DNA of 64,000 nucleotides from Symsagittifera roscoffensis (GCF_963678635.1 NC_087071.1:682001-746000); one strand, 5' to 3'. Shown: positions 39,769 through 53,216, counted from the first letter of the stretch. Program-made: numbers and translations. Notes: generated from the sequence alone by a model not told the origin.

Positions 39769-42700
39769 CACTGTTGTTACATTGCAGTAGACGGAAGCCG
39801 TGCTAGTGTGATTAGGGTGTTCTAAGGTATTTGTTGAGCAAGGGATGAGTAATGATTCAATAGTTTTGATCCACTGTTGTTACATTGCAGTAGACGGAAG
39901 CCGTGCTAGTGTGATTAGGGTGTTCTAAGGTATTTGTTGAGCAAGGGATGAGTAATGATTCAATAGTTTTGATCCACTGTTGTTACATTGCAGTAGACGG
40001 AAGCCGTGCTAGTGTGATTAGGGTGTTCTAAGGTATTTGTTGAGCAAGGGATGAGTAATGATTCAATAGTTTTGATCCACTGTTGTTACATTGCAGTAGA
40101 CGGAAGCCGTGCTAGTGTGATTAGGGTGTTCTAAGGTATTTGTTGAGCAAGGGATGAGTAATGATTCAATAGTTTTGATCCACTGTTGTTACATTGCAGT
40201 AGACGGAAGCCGTGCTAGTGTGATTAGGGTGTTCTAAGGTATTTGTTGAGCAAGGGATGAGTAATGATTCAATAGTTTTGATCCACTGTTGTTACATTGC
40301 AGTAGACGGAAGCCGTGCTAGTGTGATTAGGGTGTTCTAAGGTATTTGTTGAGCAAGGGATGAGTAATGATTCAATAGTTTTGATCCACTGTTGTTACAT
40401 TGCAGTAGACGGAAGCCGTGCTAGTGTGATTAGGGTGTTCTAAGGTATTTGTTGAGCAAGGGATGAGTAATGATTCAATAGTTTTGATCCACTGTTGTTA
40501 CATTGCAGTAGACGGAAGCCGTGCTGGTGTGATTAGGGTGTTCTAAGGTATTTGTTGAGCAAGGGATGAGTAATGATTCAATAGTTTTGATCCACTGTTG
40601 TTACATTGCAGTAGACGGAAGCCGTGCTAGTGTGATTAGGGTGTTCTAAGGTATTTGTTGAGCAAGGGATGAGTAATGATTCAATAGTTTTGATCCACTG
40701 TTGTTACATTGCAGTAGACGGAAGCCGTGCTAGTGTGATTAGGGTGTTCTAAGGTATTTGTTGAGCAAGGGATGAGTAATGATTCAATAGTTTTGATCCA
40801 CTGTTGTTACATTGCAGTAGACGGATGCCGTGCTGGTGTGATTAGGGTGTTCTAAGGTATTTGTTGAGCAAGGGATGAGTAATGATTCAATAGTTTTGAT
40901 CCACTGTTGTTACATTGCAGTAGACGGAAGCCGTGCTAGTGTGATTAGGGTGTTCTAAGGTATTTGTTGAGCAAGGGATGAGTAATGATTCAATAGTTTT
41001 GATCCACTGTTGTTACATTGCAGTAGACGGAAGCCGTGCTAGTGTGATTAGGGTGTTCTAAGGTATTTGTTGAGCAAGGGATGAGTAATGATTCAATAGT
41101 TTTGATCCACTGTTGTTACATTGCAGTAGACGGAAGCCGTGCTGGTGTGATTAGGGTGTTCTAAGGTATTTGTTGAGCAAGGGATGAGTAATGATTCAAT
41201 AGTTTTGATCCACTGTTGTTACATTGCAGTAGACGGAAGCCGTGCTAGTGTGATTAGGGTGTTCTAAGGTATTTGTTGAGCAAGGGATGAGTAATGATTC
41301 AATAGTTTTGATCCACTGTTGTTACATTGCAGTAGACGGAAGCCGTGCTAGTGTGATTAGGGTGTTCTAAGGTATTTGTTGAGCAAGGGATGAGTAATGA
41401 TTCAATAGTTTTGATCCACTGTTGTTACATTGCAGTAGACGGAAGCCGTGCTGGTGTGATTAGGGTGTTCTAAGGTATTTGTTGAGCAAGGGATGAGTAA
41501 TGATTCAATAGTTTTGATCCACTGTTGTTACATTGCAGTAGACGGAAGCCGTGCTAGTGTGATTAGGGTGTTCTAAGGTATTTGTTGAGCAAGGGATGAG
41601 TAATGATTCAATAGTTTTGATCCACTGTTGTTACATTGCAGTAGACGGAAGCCGTGCTAGTGTGATTAGGGTGTTCTAAGGTATTTGTTGAGCAAGGGAT
41701 GAGTAATGATTCAATAGTTTTGATCCACTGTTGTTACATTGCAGTAGACGGAAGCCGTGCTGGTGTGATTAGGGTGTTCTAAGGTATTTGTTGAGCAAGG
41801 GATGAGTAATGATTCAATAGTTTTGATCCACTGTTGTTACATTGCAGTAGACGGAAGCCGTGCTAGTGTGATTAGGGTGTTCTAAGGTATTTGTTGAGCA
41901 AGGGATGAGTAATGATTCAATAGTTTTGATCCACTGTTGTTACATTGCAGTAGACGGAAGCCGTGCTGGTGTGATTAGGGTGTTCTAAGGTATTTGTTGA
42001 GCAAGGGATGAGTAATGATTCAATAGTTTTGATCCACTGTTGTTACATTGCAGTAGACGGAAGCCGTGCTAGTGTGATTAGGGTGTTCTAAGGTATTTGT
42101 TGAGCAAGGGATGAGTAATGATTCAATAGTTTTGATCCACTGTTGTTACATTGCAGTAGACGGAAGCCGTGCTAGTGTGATTAGGGTGTTCTAAGGTATT
42201 TGTTGAGCAAGGGATGAGTAATGATTCAATAGTTTTGATCCACTGTTGTTACATTGCAGTAGACGGAAGCCGTGCTGGTGTGATTAGGGTGTTCTAAGGT
42301 ATTTGTTGAGCAAGGGATGAGTAATGATTCAATAGTTTTGATCCACTGTTGTTACATTGCAGTAGACGGAAGCCGTGCTAGTGTGATTAGGGTGTTCTAA
42401 GGTATTTGTTGAGCAAGGGATGAGTAATGATTCAATAGTTTTGATCCACTGTTGTTACATTGCAGTAGACGGAAGCCGTGCTAGTGTGATTAGGGTGTTC
42501 TAAGGTATTTGTTGAGCAAGGGATGAGTAATGATTCAATAGTTTTGATCCACTGTTGTTACATTGCAGTAGACGGAAGCCGTGCTAGTGTGATTAGGGTG
42601 TTCTAAGGTATTTGTTGAGCAAGGGATGAGTAATGATTCAATAGTTTTGATCCACTGTTGTTACATTGCAGTAGACGGAAGCCGTGCTGGTGTGATTAGG

Positions 42701-45700
42701 GTGTTCTAAGGTATTTGTTGAGCAAGGGATGAGTAATGATTCAATAGTTTTGATCCACTGTTGTTACATTGCAGTAGACGGAAGCCGTGCTAGTGTGATT
42801 AGGGTGTTCTAAGGTATTTGTTGAGCAAGGGATGAGTAATGATTCAATAGTTTTGATCCACTGTTGTTACATTGCAGTAGACGGAAGCCGTGCTAGTGTG
42901 ATTAGGGTGTTCTAAGGTATTTGTTGAGCAAGGGATGAGTAATGATTCAATAGTTTTGATCCACTGTTGTTACATTGCAGTAGACGGAAGCCGTGCTAGT
43001 GTGATTAGGGTGTTCTAAGGTATTTGTTGAGCAAGGGATGAGTAATGATTCAATAGTTTTGATCCACTGTTGTTACATTGCAGTAGACGGAAGCCGTGCT
43101 GGTGTGATTAGGGTGTTCTAAGGTATTTGTTGAGCAAGGGATGAGTAATGATTCAATAGTTTTGATCCACTGTTGTTACATTGCAGTAGACGGAAGCCGT
43201 GCTAGTGTGATTAGGGTGTTCTAAGGTATTTGTTGAGCAAGGGATGAGTAATGATTCAATAGTTTTGATCCACTGTTGTTACATTGCAGTAGACGGAAGC
43301 CGTGCTGGTGTGATTAGGGTGTTCTAAGGTATTTGTTGAGCAAGGGATGAGTAATGATTCAATAGTTTTGATCCACTGTTGTTACATTGCAGTAGACGGA
43401 AGCCGTGCTAGTGTGATTAGGGTGTTCTAAGGTATTTGTTGAGCAAGGGATGAGTAATGATTCAATAGTTTTGATCCACTGTTGTTACATTGCAGTAGAC
43501 GGAAGCCGTGCTAGTGTGATTAGGGTGTTCTAAGGTATTTGTTGAGCAAGGGATGAGTAATGATTCAATAGTTTTGATCCACTGTTGTTACATTGCAGTA
43601 GACGGAAGCCGTGCTGGTGTGATTAGGGTGTTCTAAGGTATTTGTTGAGCAAGGGATGAGTAATGATTCAATAGTTTTGATCCACTGTTGTTACATTGCA
43701 GTAGACGGAAGCCGTGCTAGTGTGATTAGGGTGTTCTAAGGTATTTGTTGAGCAAGGGATGAGTAATGATTCAATAGTTTTGATCCACTGTTGTTACATT
43801 GCAGTAGACGGAAGCCGTGCTAGTGTGATTAGGGTGTTCTAAGGTATTTGTTGAGCAAGGGATGAGTAATGATTCAATAGTTTTGATCCACTGTTGTTAC
43901 ATTGCAGTAGACGGAAGCCGTGCTAGTGTGATTAGGGTGTTCTAAGGTATTTGTTGAGCAAGGGATGAGTAATGATTCAATAGTTTTGATCCACTGTTGT
44001 TACATTGCAGTAGACGGAAGCCGTGCTGGTGTGATTAGGGTGTTCTAAGGTATTTGTTGAGCAAGGGATGAGTAATGATTCAATAGTTTTGATCCACTGT
44101 TGTTACATTGCAGTAGACGGAAGCCGTGCTAGTGTGATTAGGGTGTTCTAAGGTATTTGTTGAGCAAGGGATGAGTAATGATTCAATAGTTTTGATCCAC
44201 TGTTGTTACATTGCAGTAGACGGAAGCCGTGCTAGTGTGATTAGGGTGTTCTAAGGTATTTGTTGAGCAAGGGATGAGTAATGATTCAATAGTTTTGATC
44301 CACTGTTGTTACATTGCAGTAGACGGAAGCCGTGCTGGTGTGATTAGGGTGTTCTAAGGTATTTGTTGAGCAAGGGATGAGTAATGATTCAATAGTTTTG
44401 ATCCACTGTTGTTACATTGCAGTAGACGGAAGCCGTGCTAGTGTGATTAGGGTGTTCTAAGGTATTTGTTGAGCAAGGGATGAGTAATGATTCAATAGTT
44501 TTGATCCACTGTTGTTACATTGCAGTAGACGGAAGCCGTGCTGGTGTGATTAGGGTGTTCTAAGGTATTTGTTGAGCAAGGGATGAGTAATGATTCAATA
44601 GTTTTGATCCACTGTTGTTACATTGCAGTAGACGGAAGCCGTGCTAGTGTGATTAGGGTGTTCTAAGGTATTTGTTGAGCAAGGGATGAGTAATGATTCA
44701 ATAGTTTTGATCCACTGTTGTTACATTGCAGTAGACGGAAGCCGTGCTAGTGTGATTAGGGTGTTCTAAGGTATTTGTTGAGCAAGGGATGAGTAATGAT
44801 TCAATAGTTTTGATCCACTGTTGTTACATTGCAGTAGACGGAAGCCGTGCTGGTGTGATTAGGGTGTTCTAAGGTATTTGTTGAGCAAGGGATGAGTAAT
44901 GATTCAATAGTTTTGATCCACTGTTGTTACATTGCAGTAGACGGAAGCCGTGCTAGTGTGATTAGGGTGTTCTAAGGTATTTGTTGAGCAAGGGATGAGT
45001 AATGATTCAATAGTTTTGATCCACTGTTGTTACATTGCAGTAGACGGAAGCCGTGCTAGTGTGATTAGGGTGTTCTAAGGTATTTGTTGAGCAAGGGATG
45101 AGTAATGATTCAATAGTTTTGATCCACTGTTGTTACATTGCAGTAGACGGAAGCCGTGCTAGTGTGATTAGGGTGTTCTAAGGTATTTGTTGAGCAAGGG
45201 ATGAGTAATGATTCAATAGTTTTGATCCACTGTTGTTACATTGCAGTAGACGGAAGCCGTGCTAGTGTGATTAGGGTGTTCTAAGGTATTTGTTGAGCAA
45301 GGGATGAGTAATGATTCAATAGTTTTGATCCACTGTTGTTACATTGCAGTAGACGGAAGCCGTGCTAGTGTCATTAGGGTGTTCTAAGGTATTTGTTGAG
45401 CAGGGGATGAGTAATGATTCAATAGTTTTGATCCACTGTTGTTACATTGCAGTAGACGGAAGCCGTGCTAGTGTCATTAGGGTGTTCTAAGGTATTTGTT
45501 GAGCAAGGGATGAGTAATGATTCAATAGTTTTGATCCACTGTTGTTACATTGCAGTAGACGGAAGCCGTGCTAGTGTGATTAGGGTGTTCTAAGGTATTT
45601 GTTGAGCAAGGGATGAGTAATGATTCAATAGTTTTGATCCACTGTTGTTACATTGCAGTAGACGGAAGCCGTGCTAGTGTGATTAGGGTGTTCTAAGGTA

Positions 45701-45963
45701 TTTGTTGAGCAAGGGATGAGTAATGATTCAATAGTTTTGATCCACTGTTGTTACATTGCAGTAGACGGAAGCCGTGCTAGTGTGATTAGGGTGTTCTAAG
45801 GTATTTGTTGAGCAAGGGATGAGTAATGATTCAATAGTTTTGATCCACTGTTGTTACATTGCAGTAGACGGAAGCCGTGCTAGTGTCATTAGGGTGTTCT
45901 AAGGTATTTGTTGAGCAAGGGATGAGTAATGATTCAATAGTTTTGATCCACTGTTGTTACATT
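39769..45963. repeat. Satellite array, 60 x 103 bp
   Basis: Units start with CACTGTTGTTACATTGCAG at 39,769 + 103n. The 61st start is at 45,949 and breaks after 15 bp, giving exactly 60 full units without any length change. Variation is almost confined to unit position 37 (A or G, within GTGCTRGTG), position 42 (G to C in units 55, 56 and 60), A28T in unit 11 and one A-to-G in unit 55. No open frame exceeds the noise. Confidence 0.98.
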
Positions 45964-45984
45964 TAGTGTGTCCAACTGAATTCT

Positions 45985-46115
45985 TTTCGTCTGTTTTTCA
46001 GTTTCAGTTAAAGTTACAGTTCTGATTTTCCGGGTCTTTCCATTTCAGTTACAGTTACAGTTTTTACAGTTTTTTTCTTTCAGTTTCAGTTACAGTTTCA
46101 GTTGAAGCTTTCAGT
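45985..46115. repeat. GTTTCA/GTTACA hexamer-like repeat
   Basis: Runs of TTTCAGTTTCAGTT and CAGTTACAGTTACAGTTT alternate between the satellite and the hAT fragment. Simple low-complexity DNA. Confidence 0.75.
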
Positions 46116-46202
46116 TGGAAAAATTGAATCAAACAACATGTTGAATTTGAAAACAAAACTTACAAAGAAACAAAAACTTAACGAGTTCAATCAAAAGTCA
46201 AG

Positions 46203-47169
46203 TCATTCAATCAAGTCACGGTTACTCGCAATCATTGTTCTTTCACGGAGCCCAGTGTTCGACAGCACTCTAAGTCTTCCTTCCGCCTGGATGGCTGCTC
46301 CCGAAAAAAGTCTTTCAACTCCGACTCCAGCGCCGCTGAAGCACAGGTTCGCAAGCGCAAACTGAGACAACTCAGGAACAGTAGATAGTCTGTCGCGCCA
46401 AAACTTGTGAAGGTATTCCGAGTGATGTTTGAGATCAATGTCAAATCCCGGTTTCATGTGTTCGTAAGTAGAGATATTCGCGCAATAGCTCTCAAACTGG
46501 GCCGAAAGCTTAACGGCTATTTCTTCGGGTTGCGATGCAGATGGAGGTGGAGTGAACAAACTCGGAAAGTTTTCTTCTTCGTCAGATCTGTCTTCGTAGA
46601 AATCAGACCATAGCATCTCGGAGTGTCTTGTGTCATCTTGACTTGGTACTTGTGCTTCTGTTACTTCAACTTCTCTGATCACTTCTGTTTCGATACACAC
46701 GGTACAATTTCGTTTCCACTCAAGGAAACTCTTGGCGAAGACTTCTTTCAACCTCGAGACTTCACCAGAGAACGGTGGACCAACGAACAAAACTGACAAN
46801 NNNNNNNNNNNNNNNNNNNNNNNNNNNNNNNNNNNNNNNNNNNNNNNNNNNNNNNNNNNNNNNNNNNNNNNNNNNNNNNNNNNNNNNNNNNNNNNNNNNN
46901 NNNNNNNNNNNNNNNNNNNNNNNNNNNNNNNNNNNNNNNNNNNNNNNNNNNNNNNNNNNNNNNNNNNNNNNNNNNNNNNNNNNNNNNNNNNNNNNNNNNT
47001 GGACTTTTTACCAACCATGGCGAAGTTACAGCGGTTACTAGTTTCCACACCTAACTGTATTTGCACATATGCTCATGAAAGATCCCAAGTCGTAATAAAA
47101 ATTCTTTGGCGCTTTCTTCCCGCTGATCGTTTGTCCGATTTTATCAATTAGTTCTTCGACAATTGGCAT
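46203..47169 (-). pseudogene. hAT transposase C-terminal fragment, gapped
   Basis: Minus-strand frame ending at 46,203. The last ~90 residues (YLHKFWRDRLSTVPELSQFA, then GVGVERLFSGAAIQ and an RLRVLSN segment) form the hAT family dimerisation domain, with the hallmark Ser/Ala-x-x-x-x-ERLFS. An acidic, Pro-rich linker precedes it. The reading passes through the N-gap at 46,800-46,999. On the far side the frame changes (a Met-initiated stretch 47,169-47,041 is in a different phase and ends in a stop), so the gene is broken or misassembled. Confidence 0.78.
46800..46999. other. Assembly gap (200 N)
   Basis: Exactly 200 N, a round number suggesting a placeholder, so the true distance is unknown. 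It lies within 1 kb of the satellite array. Confidence 0.99.
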
Positions 47170-47679
47170 TTGTTACTTAATTTTTTCGCACCTGTTCGTT
47201 CTTTTTCTGCTACTCGTAAGCTAGTTTAAATGATCAGTCTTTTTTTACTTTGATTACGATACAAAGTAGTTATCTAAACATTCGTAAAGCTTTTTTATAT
47301 GGCTCTGCATTAAGAGCTTAGCGGTTTCCTTATCGACTTTTTTTGCAGCGTACTAGGTAAAAAAACTCCCATTTTGTTGTTCCGGTACACAATCGCTGCT
47401 CGAAGGGTACCTTTTGGCTTCTCGATCTTAGAATTGGACATGAATGAGCCGCTAACTATTCAGTTTTGCATTAACCTACTGTTAATTTTAAGCTGTAACT
47501 TTGCACCTGCGACCTTCAGCTTTTATTCCTCATTCTGTTTTCGATTTGACGTCACCACGTTATCATTACAGCTATATGAGTTTTATCCATGGGCTTGCGA
47601 TTGCTGGTTTTTGACCGTCCTCACAATTGATGGTCCTCACATCTGTTGGGCTTGCGATTGTTGAATATTGACCGTCCCC

Positions 47680-48080
47680 GTAATTCCGTCCTCCCAGTGC
47701 GTTAATCCGAACCGCCCCCGGTTTCTACCGCGATTCCCCAGTTTGTTTGTTCGAAGTAACCCGGCTTCTTGCAATAGTTACAAGCAGCGTTTATGGCCGG
47801 CATTTTGCGATGTGATTTGTCCTAAACTTGCTTTGATGGTAATCAAAACAACGTAGATCCGCGCCATCACTAGTGTTACCTCTGAATGATCCTCGGCTGC
47901 CCCGTTAGAATGGCCGTCTGTATCCCTCAGGTAGCACATATAGGCTCTGATTTGATTGGTAGTGCCCTCGCCGAATCTGTCGTTGTTCCGCCTCCAGTAC
48001 TTTTTAAAAATTTGCGGACTTATTTCCCCAATATTATGAAAGCGCGACGTTGTATACCTCGTTCTGACAGCGCGTTCCAT
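47680..48080 (-). pseudogene. LTR-retroelement gag relic with zinc knuckle
   Basis: Minus-strand frame 48,080-47,778 (100 codons) is followed in another frame by CNYCKKPGY, a zinc knuckle that has kept its two first Cys but has Tyr for His and lacks the last Cys. Basic NRGRNRGR text follows. GC content is clearly higher than around it, up to about 48,650. No protease or RT is seen next to it. Confidence 0.45.
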
Positions 48081-48790
48081 TTGTGAATACGCCCCTAAGA
48101 ATTCGCCTCTCCAGTGTCCACAGACTGTACCGCACCGCCAACCCGCTCAGTACTGAGTGAAATTGCTCCAAGGTTCACCCCCCTGAATGTTTTCGCGAAA
48201 GTAGCTGGTAGATTTCGAACGATCCGTTTACTTCCTCTTTAAAGATTTTTTCAATTTCATCCAAAAATCTAGTTTATCGGATCTTGGCCAGATCTAGGTG
48301 GGGTTTTCCTTTTGTGCAGCTGACCTTGTCCACGTGCACAAATCAAATTTAAAATTTAGCGTCTGCTCCGCCACGACGCTGTTTTTTCCCAACACGTCCG
48401 TTGCTAGCGCCGTGATTTGCGCTGATGATAGTCACTTATTGTAATGAAACGACGTCGGAATTAAGCCGTGTTTCGCGATAACACCCGAATCAAGCGGTTT
48501 CATCCAGTGTTCCCATACCATTGGAATCGTGACATATTGGCTTGGTCAAAAGGCCGTTATCCCCCAACAGATTTTTTCCTTCCCCGAGGCTATTTCCTGT
48601 TGGCTGCACCATAAGAAATTTGACGTCCGATCAAGCGAGTTCAAAAATTTTCCAAATACCTTAGTGTCTGTGTTTTAATACCAAATCTAAATCACTGATT
48701 TGTCACCATCGGACATTCAGCACCAGAAAAAAAGTTCAACACCAAGAATTGAATTCAATAACTAAAAATTGTTCAAATATGATACTCACC
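48081..48790. other. GC-richer non-coding stretch
   Basis: Probably the continuation of the gag-bearing relic (minus strand), but stops in all frames prevent assignment. Confidence 0.3.
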
Positions 48791-49177
48791 TCAGGAAATC
48801 AACCCCGTGTCGGCCCAAAGAGTTGTTTGTACAATTTTTACATCCATTGCACTGTTTTTAAATATCAATTTTTTAACATCCTTTGCACTATTTTTAGATA
48901 TCAATTTTGGGCTAAACACCTTAAAATTGTTTCTTATGACGCCTTTGGCCCAAAAATAATAATTTTGAGCAGAAGCGCGCGCGGTAAAAACATAGTTTTT
49001 GTATTTTTTCAAAACTTTGCTTGCGGTGCAGAATAATTGGCCCAAATAAGGTCTTTCTGTTGCTTATTGCTTTGGAGCGCTCGGAAGTCAAATTTTTTGA
49101 TCAAAAAAAAATGGTTGACGTAACTTTTGAAAGTTTGTTGAAAATCCCCCTATGAGAAAATCCTAGATCCGCTCCTG
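48791..49177 (+). mobile_element. hAT-type MITE copy, degraded left end
   Basis: The right end GAGAAAATCCTAGATCCGCT plus CCTG, the CGCGCGCGG block, CGGCCCAAAGAGTTG and TTTGGAGCGCTCGGAAG all align with the 34,255 copy in the same orientation. The left terminus is not recognisable. Confidence 0.75.
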
Positions 49178-52100
49178 TTATGTCTAAATGCCTTTAAGTA
49201 AAGGAGAAGCGTTTCATATTAGAGGGGCTGACTTGCATGCAAGAAGAAGAACTTATCAAATAACTCCAAACGTGGAGTTTGCAAAAAAAATGTTTGTCAT
49301 ACATAAAATTGGATTTCAAGCATTTTTACACATGACCAAAAAAATTCCAAAATCGCAGGAAGTTTTTTGCAATTTCACTTCTACTCTCAATCAAAATACT
49401 TTCAAAGAAACAAGAATTTGTCTGCGAAAATGTAATTTTTTCTCACAAATCAGCAAAAATTACAAGGATGAATTTCTTGTGATTTTGTATATATTCCGGT
49501 GCTCCAAATTTTTTTTATGGAACTGTTTGCCATATCATAGTAAGTTGAGCTTTCTGTGATACTTGCAAAACAAAAATTTAGCCTGCCAAAGGAAAATTTT
49601 TCCCAGTAATAAACAAACTAGGTTTTTTCATTAAGAAATAAGTTCAACTTTTTGAAATTTCCTGTGATTGAATTCTTCTTCATCTAAAATTGTATATTTG
49701 ATTGATTTTTTGAAAGCGTGAAACAACACAAGTATATACAAAAAATCAAACACTTAAGTACCAAATCAGCTAAAATCATTACAAAACTTAAACTTAATTA
49801 GAACAGAACAATAGAACAACAGTTTGCACCAGAACGCGGAATAATTAGCTTTCAAGTAACAAATGAGCCACACAATGCTACTTACTCGGGTTGACGTCCA
49901 TAGAAGAAAAATGCTTATCACAGTTTCATATAAGATGTCTATGGAAAAAATGCTTATCATAAAAAAATTCATACAAAATTAAGAATTGTTTTGAAAATTT
50001 TTTAAAGAACGTTTTTGGTCTATTTGACTCTTTCGAAGCTTTCCGGTCATTAAAAAAGATATTTAAATTTTTCGATAAAAAATGCTTGTCATACATTTTT
50101 CATGCATGATTTTTATAAGAAAATCATTTGGTCATGGAAAAAATAAAGTTTTCATTATCACTAAAAAGCGTGGCTGGGTAACTTTAAAAATATTCAAATA
50201 ATTATATCTAGGATGCATGCAAAATTTGATTTTTCGTGTTTATAACGTAGTCTAGGAAGACCTTTTACCCAAAAATTCCAAAAATCACAAAATAGGGTTT
50301 TTATTGTTAACACGATTACAATTTTTTTGTTTCATTTGCTAAGATAAATGTAGTTTTGTAAAACAAAACAGGCTTTTTTCTCAACCACCAAAATTTTCAA
50401 AGTAAAAGTTATCTATCCATATACAAAAAGTTACAATTTTGGTTAATAATTCCTTGTGAAAATGTTCTAAAAAACCTAAATGTCTGAAATCACCAAATGC
50501 AGTTTATCTGCGTGGTAACTGCCAGTTACACTCTGGGTTTACTTATGACAAAAATCCGCTGTTAGTGTTACGGATGAAACACAAAGTTTCAAAACAAAAT
50601 TTTTTTGTATGTTCATAGTATGGAAAAAATTTCCTTCTTTGCTGTTTTCATACACTTACTTTTACTCAATGAAATTATATGAAAGAGGAAGTATTATAAG
50701 CATTTTTTTCATATATGAAATTGATATAACAAGCATCATTTTCAACCCGGGTAATTTAACAAAAATCAGAATTATCCTAATCATCTTTTCTCGTCTCAGG
50801 AGATCAATAGGAGTACTTGTAAAGCAAGATTTTTGAAAAAAATTCAAAGTCAGATAAAAAGTTGAAAAAAACATCACAATCAGATGAAAAGATTTAAAAA
50901 AAAATGATATAATGGTTGATCAATGATTGAAAAAGAAAGCATTAACACATCAGAATTAATATTGAACAGAGTTTGTGACACTCAACCCGCACAATCTCAT
51001 TTCATAACTGAACCATATGCGTTTTCTTGGGTTTTTATTGATATTGGGGCTAGTGTGCCAAGGGGGTCCACAAAGTTCTCTTAAATTTTTCGAAACCCCC
51101 CTTCGATGAAATGCGGCGCACGTCACTGTATGCTTGAATTGAACTTGCTTCATAAATTCTATTCAGAGTCGCTTACCTGACCAGCACTATGCTGCCAATA
51201 GAGGATATATCACGACAGCTTCAGTAATCAAGGGGGCTTAGAGGGGGCTATGGAATGAGAACCTGAACAGAGAGAGATTTATCCCATCCATTTTAACTAT
51301 ATTTTGCGCTTGTGATTTCTGATTTTTGTTGTTATTGTTCTGTTGTTTTGTTGTTTTGTGCTAATGGGGGCGTGTTGCAGTTAGACAGTGGAGAGCAAAC
51401 AAAAGAGGACTGGTCAAAAATTCATGGCTGCCAATTTTTATGGGCGTGACTTCTTTCATCTACTCTCTTAAATTCTCCCCTGTTATTTTGTTCCCATTGT
51501 CATCACCAGTAGCTTCACAATACCACCAGAGCCACTGAGGCAACTGAGAAGTCCACAATTAGAACCATTCTTATTTATACCGATATTCGCTCATGGTTTG
51601 TAGGGTAGATCGAATCGGGAGTCGCTCGTAGTTGAAAAAAGGATCGTTTCAATTGTTTCAGTTTGCTGATCAGTTTCGAAATAATAACAGTCATCAATTC
51701 AATGGCCAAACTTTTCGGAATATTCAAACGAAAAGATATAATGCAAACAACGTAATGAAGTTGGATCTTCAATATACACACTATAAATTGCACTAGTCGT
51801 TTCAGCAGCATTGATTGACAGCAAACACAAAATTTCGCAGTCAAAAACTTGTCTTTTTGAGGTCAGAAAAGGTGAAAATTGATTGGTAATACGATTTTTG
51901 AACTCTTTTTACGTAAAAATTATATTTAAAAAAAATAAATGATTTGGGCCAAGTTGGCCTCGAAACCGCGCTATAGGGCATTTTATAAAGTTAATTCGAA
52001 CATTTATGCAGTTGCGTTAGCCTATCGGCCGACGCGGCTTGTATGTCTTTAAATTACTGCTTTTAATATTCAAGCATACACTTGTATCTCAATCACAAAC

Positions 52101-52956
52101 ATCCTCGGGCATCCAAAGAAGAAAAAACCTGAGCGAGCTTTATAATTAGAAGACTTAATTCTCCTGTGGTGGTTTTTATTATAGAGGAGCGGGCGATCGC
52201 ACCTTTGCTCTATTTTCGATTTAAGATACGGACTAGGGAGTAGTACGCACGGGAGCTACTTTACTCGACAGTTCAAACAAGATATTTAGACTTGAGGTTA
52301 TGTTCGGCGGTTGTGTGCCACTTATGGCGTTTGTTGAGAGACAGCACGTACTCTCGTTATCATCGAGTCCAGATGGTGTTGTTTTATGATTGTGCGCGGA
52401 GGTAGCACTTGCGGTGTTCGTCGGCTGCGAATGAGAGAAAACTCACTCACTTACAACCTCGATATTACAATTCAAGCACGTGGAAATCAAGCCACTTGAT
52501 GAAAGATTAGGACCACATAAGACTCAGCTGATTGGAAGACGAACGGCAAAGGGAGCTCTCTGAAAGTTTTCCTGGCAGTATTCAAGGGGACAGATTTTCT
52601 TAAAAACAATTTGTCATTTGACAACATCATTTCTTTATCCGCATACCGGTATTCAGTCTGGCTTACATGTTTTCAGTGAGAATAATTTTCTTACAAAAAT
52701 AATAATTTGATTGCATCCGAACTCATCTTTGAAATAAATGCAGTGACAGAAAGAAAATTTCAATTTAAAATCAGATGTAACTGTTTAATCAACTTGCTCT
52801 GAGGCAATAACCTCAGTTGGTTTGATTCCCTTCACCGAATTTTGTCACCTGTCTGGATAAGTTTACGCACAAGATCAGGTGACAAACACGTATGACTGCA
52901 AACCGAGTCACATAACACAAGTGCATTAATTTAAAAAAAAACTGGATGAAATTGAT
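49178..52956. other. AT-rich DNA without a convincing gene
   Basis: A 123-codon plus frame (49,188-49,559) directly after the MITE has no recognisable domain. AAAAATGCTTATCA and variants recur between 49,900 and 50,100. GC is higher near 51,170-51,560, where minus-strand splice-like signals (TCTCTGTTCAG at ~51,268, CAG|GTAAGC at ~51,176) occur, but all frames between them contain stops. 51,950-52,600 is also mildly GC-richer without an ORF. Confidence 0.35.
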
Positions 52957-53090
52957 TTTGCCTGCGTTGCAGAAATTTTGGCCAAAACAGAGATTTTTAT
53001 TGCTTTGGGAGAGCTTGGAAAATCGTTTTGGTCGGCCTAAAAAAGTCGACAAATTTTGAAAATTTTTTGAAAATCCTAGATCAGCCCCTA
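52957..53090 (+). mobile_element. hAT-type MITE fragment
   Basis: GCCTGCGTTGCAG, GCTTTGGGAGAGCT, GGTCGGCCTAAAAAA and AAAATCCTAGATCAGCCCCT align with the right third of the 34,255 copy. Confidence 0.75.
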
Positions 53091-53216
53091 GTGGTAAACA
53101 TTAGACACTCGTCTAAACAGGAAAATTTTGAAATATACATATTCCGTGGCTAGTATACTGTGGCTAGTTCTATCATAAATTAATTTTTGGTGGGTATACT
53201 GGAATGAGAGATGAAC

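Noticed and set aside
39769-45963. Regularly spaced identical repeats resembling a CRISPR array
   Set aside because: Whole units are identical head to tail with no variable spacers, in a eukaryotic context; it is a satellite.
49188-49559. 123-codon plus frame after a MITE
   Set aside because: AT-rich, Lys/Phe/Asn composition typical of chance frames here; no domain.
51176-51268. Splice-like minus-strand exon between TCTCTGTTCAG and CAG|GTAAGC
   Set aside because: All three frames contain stops over the full length; only a ~40-nt 3' part is open.
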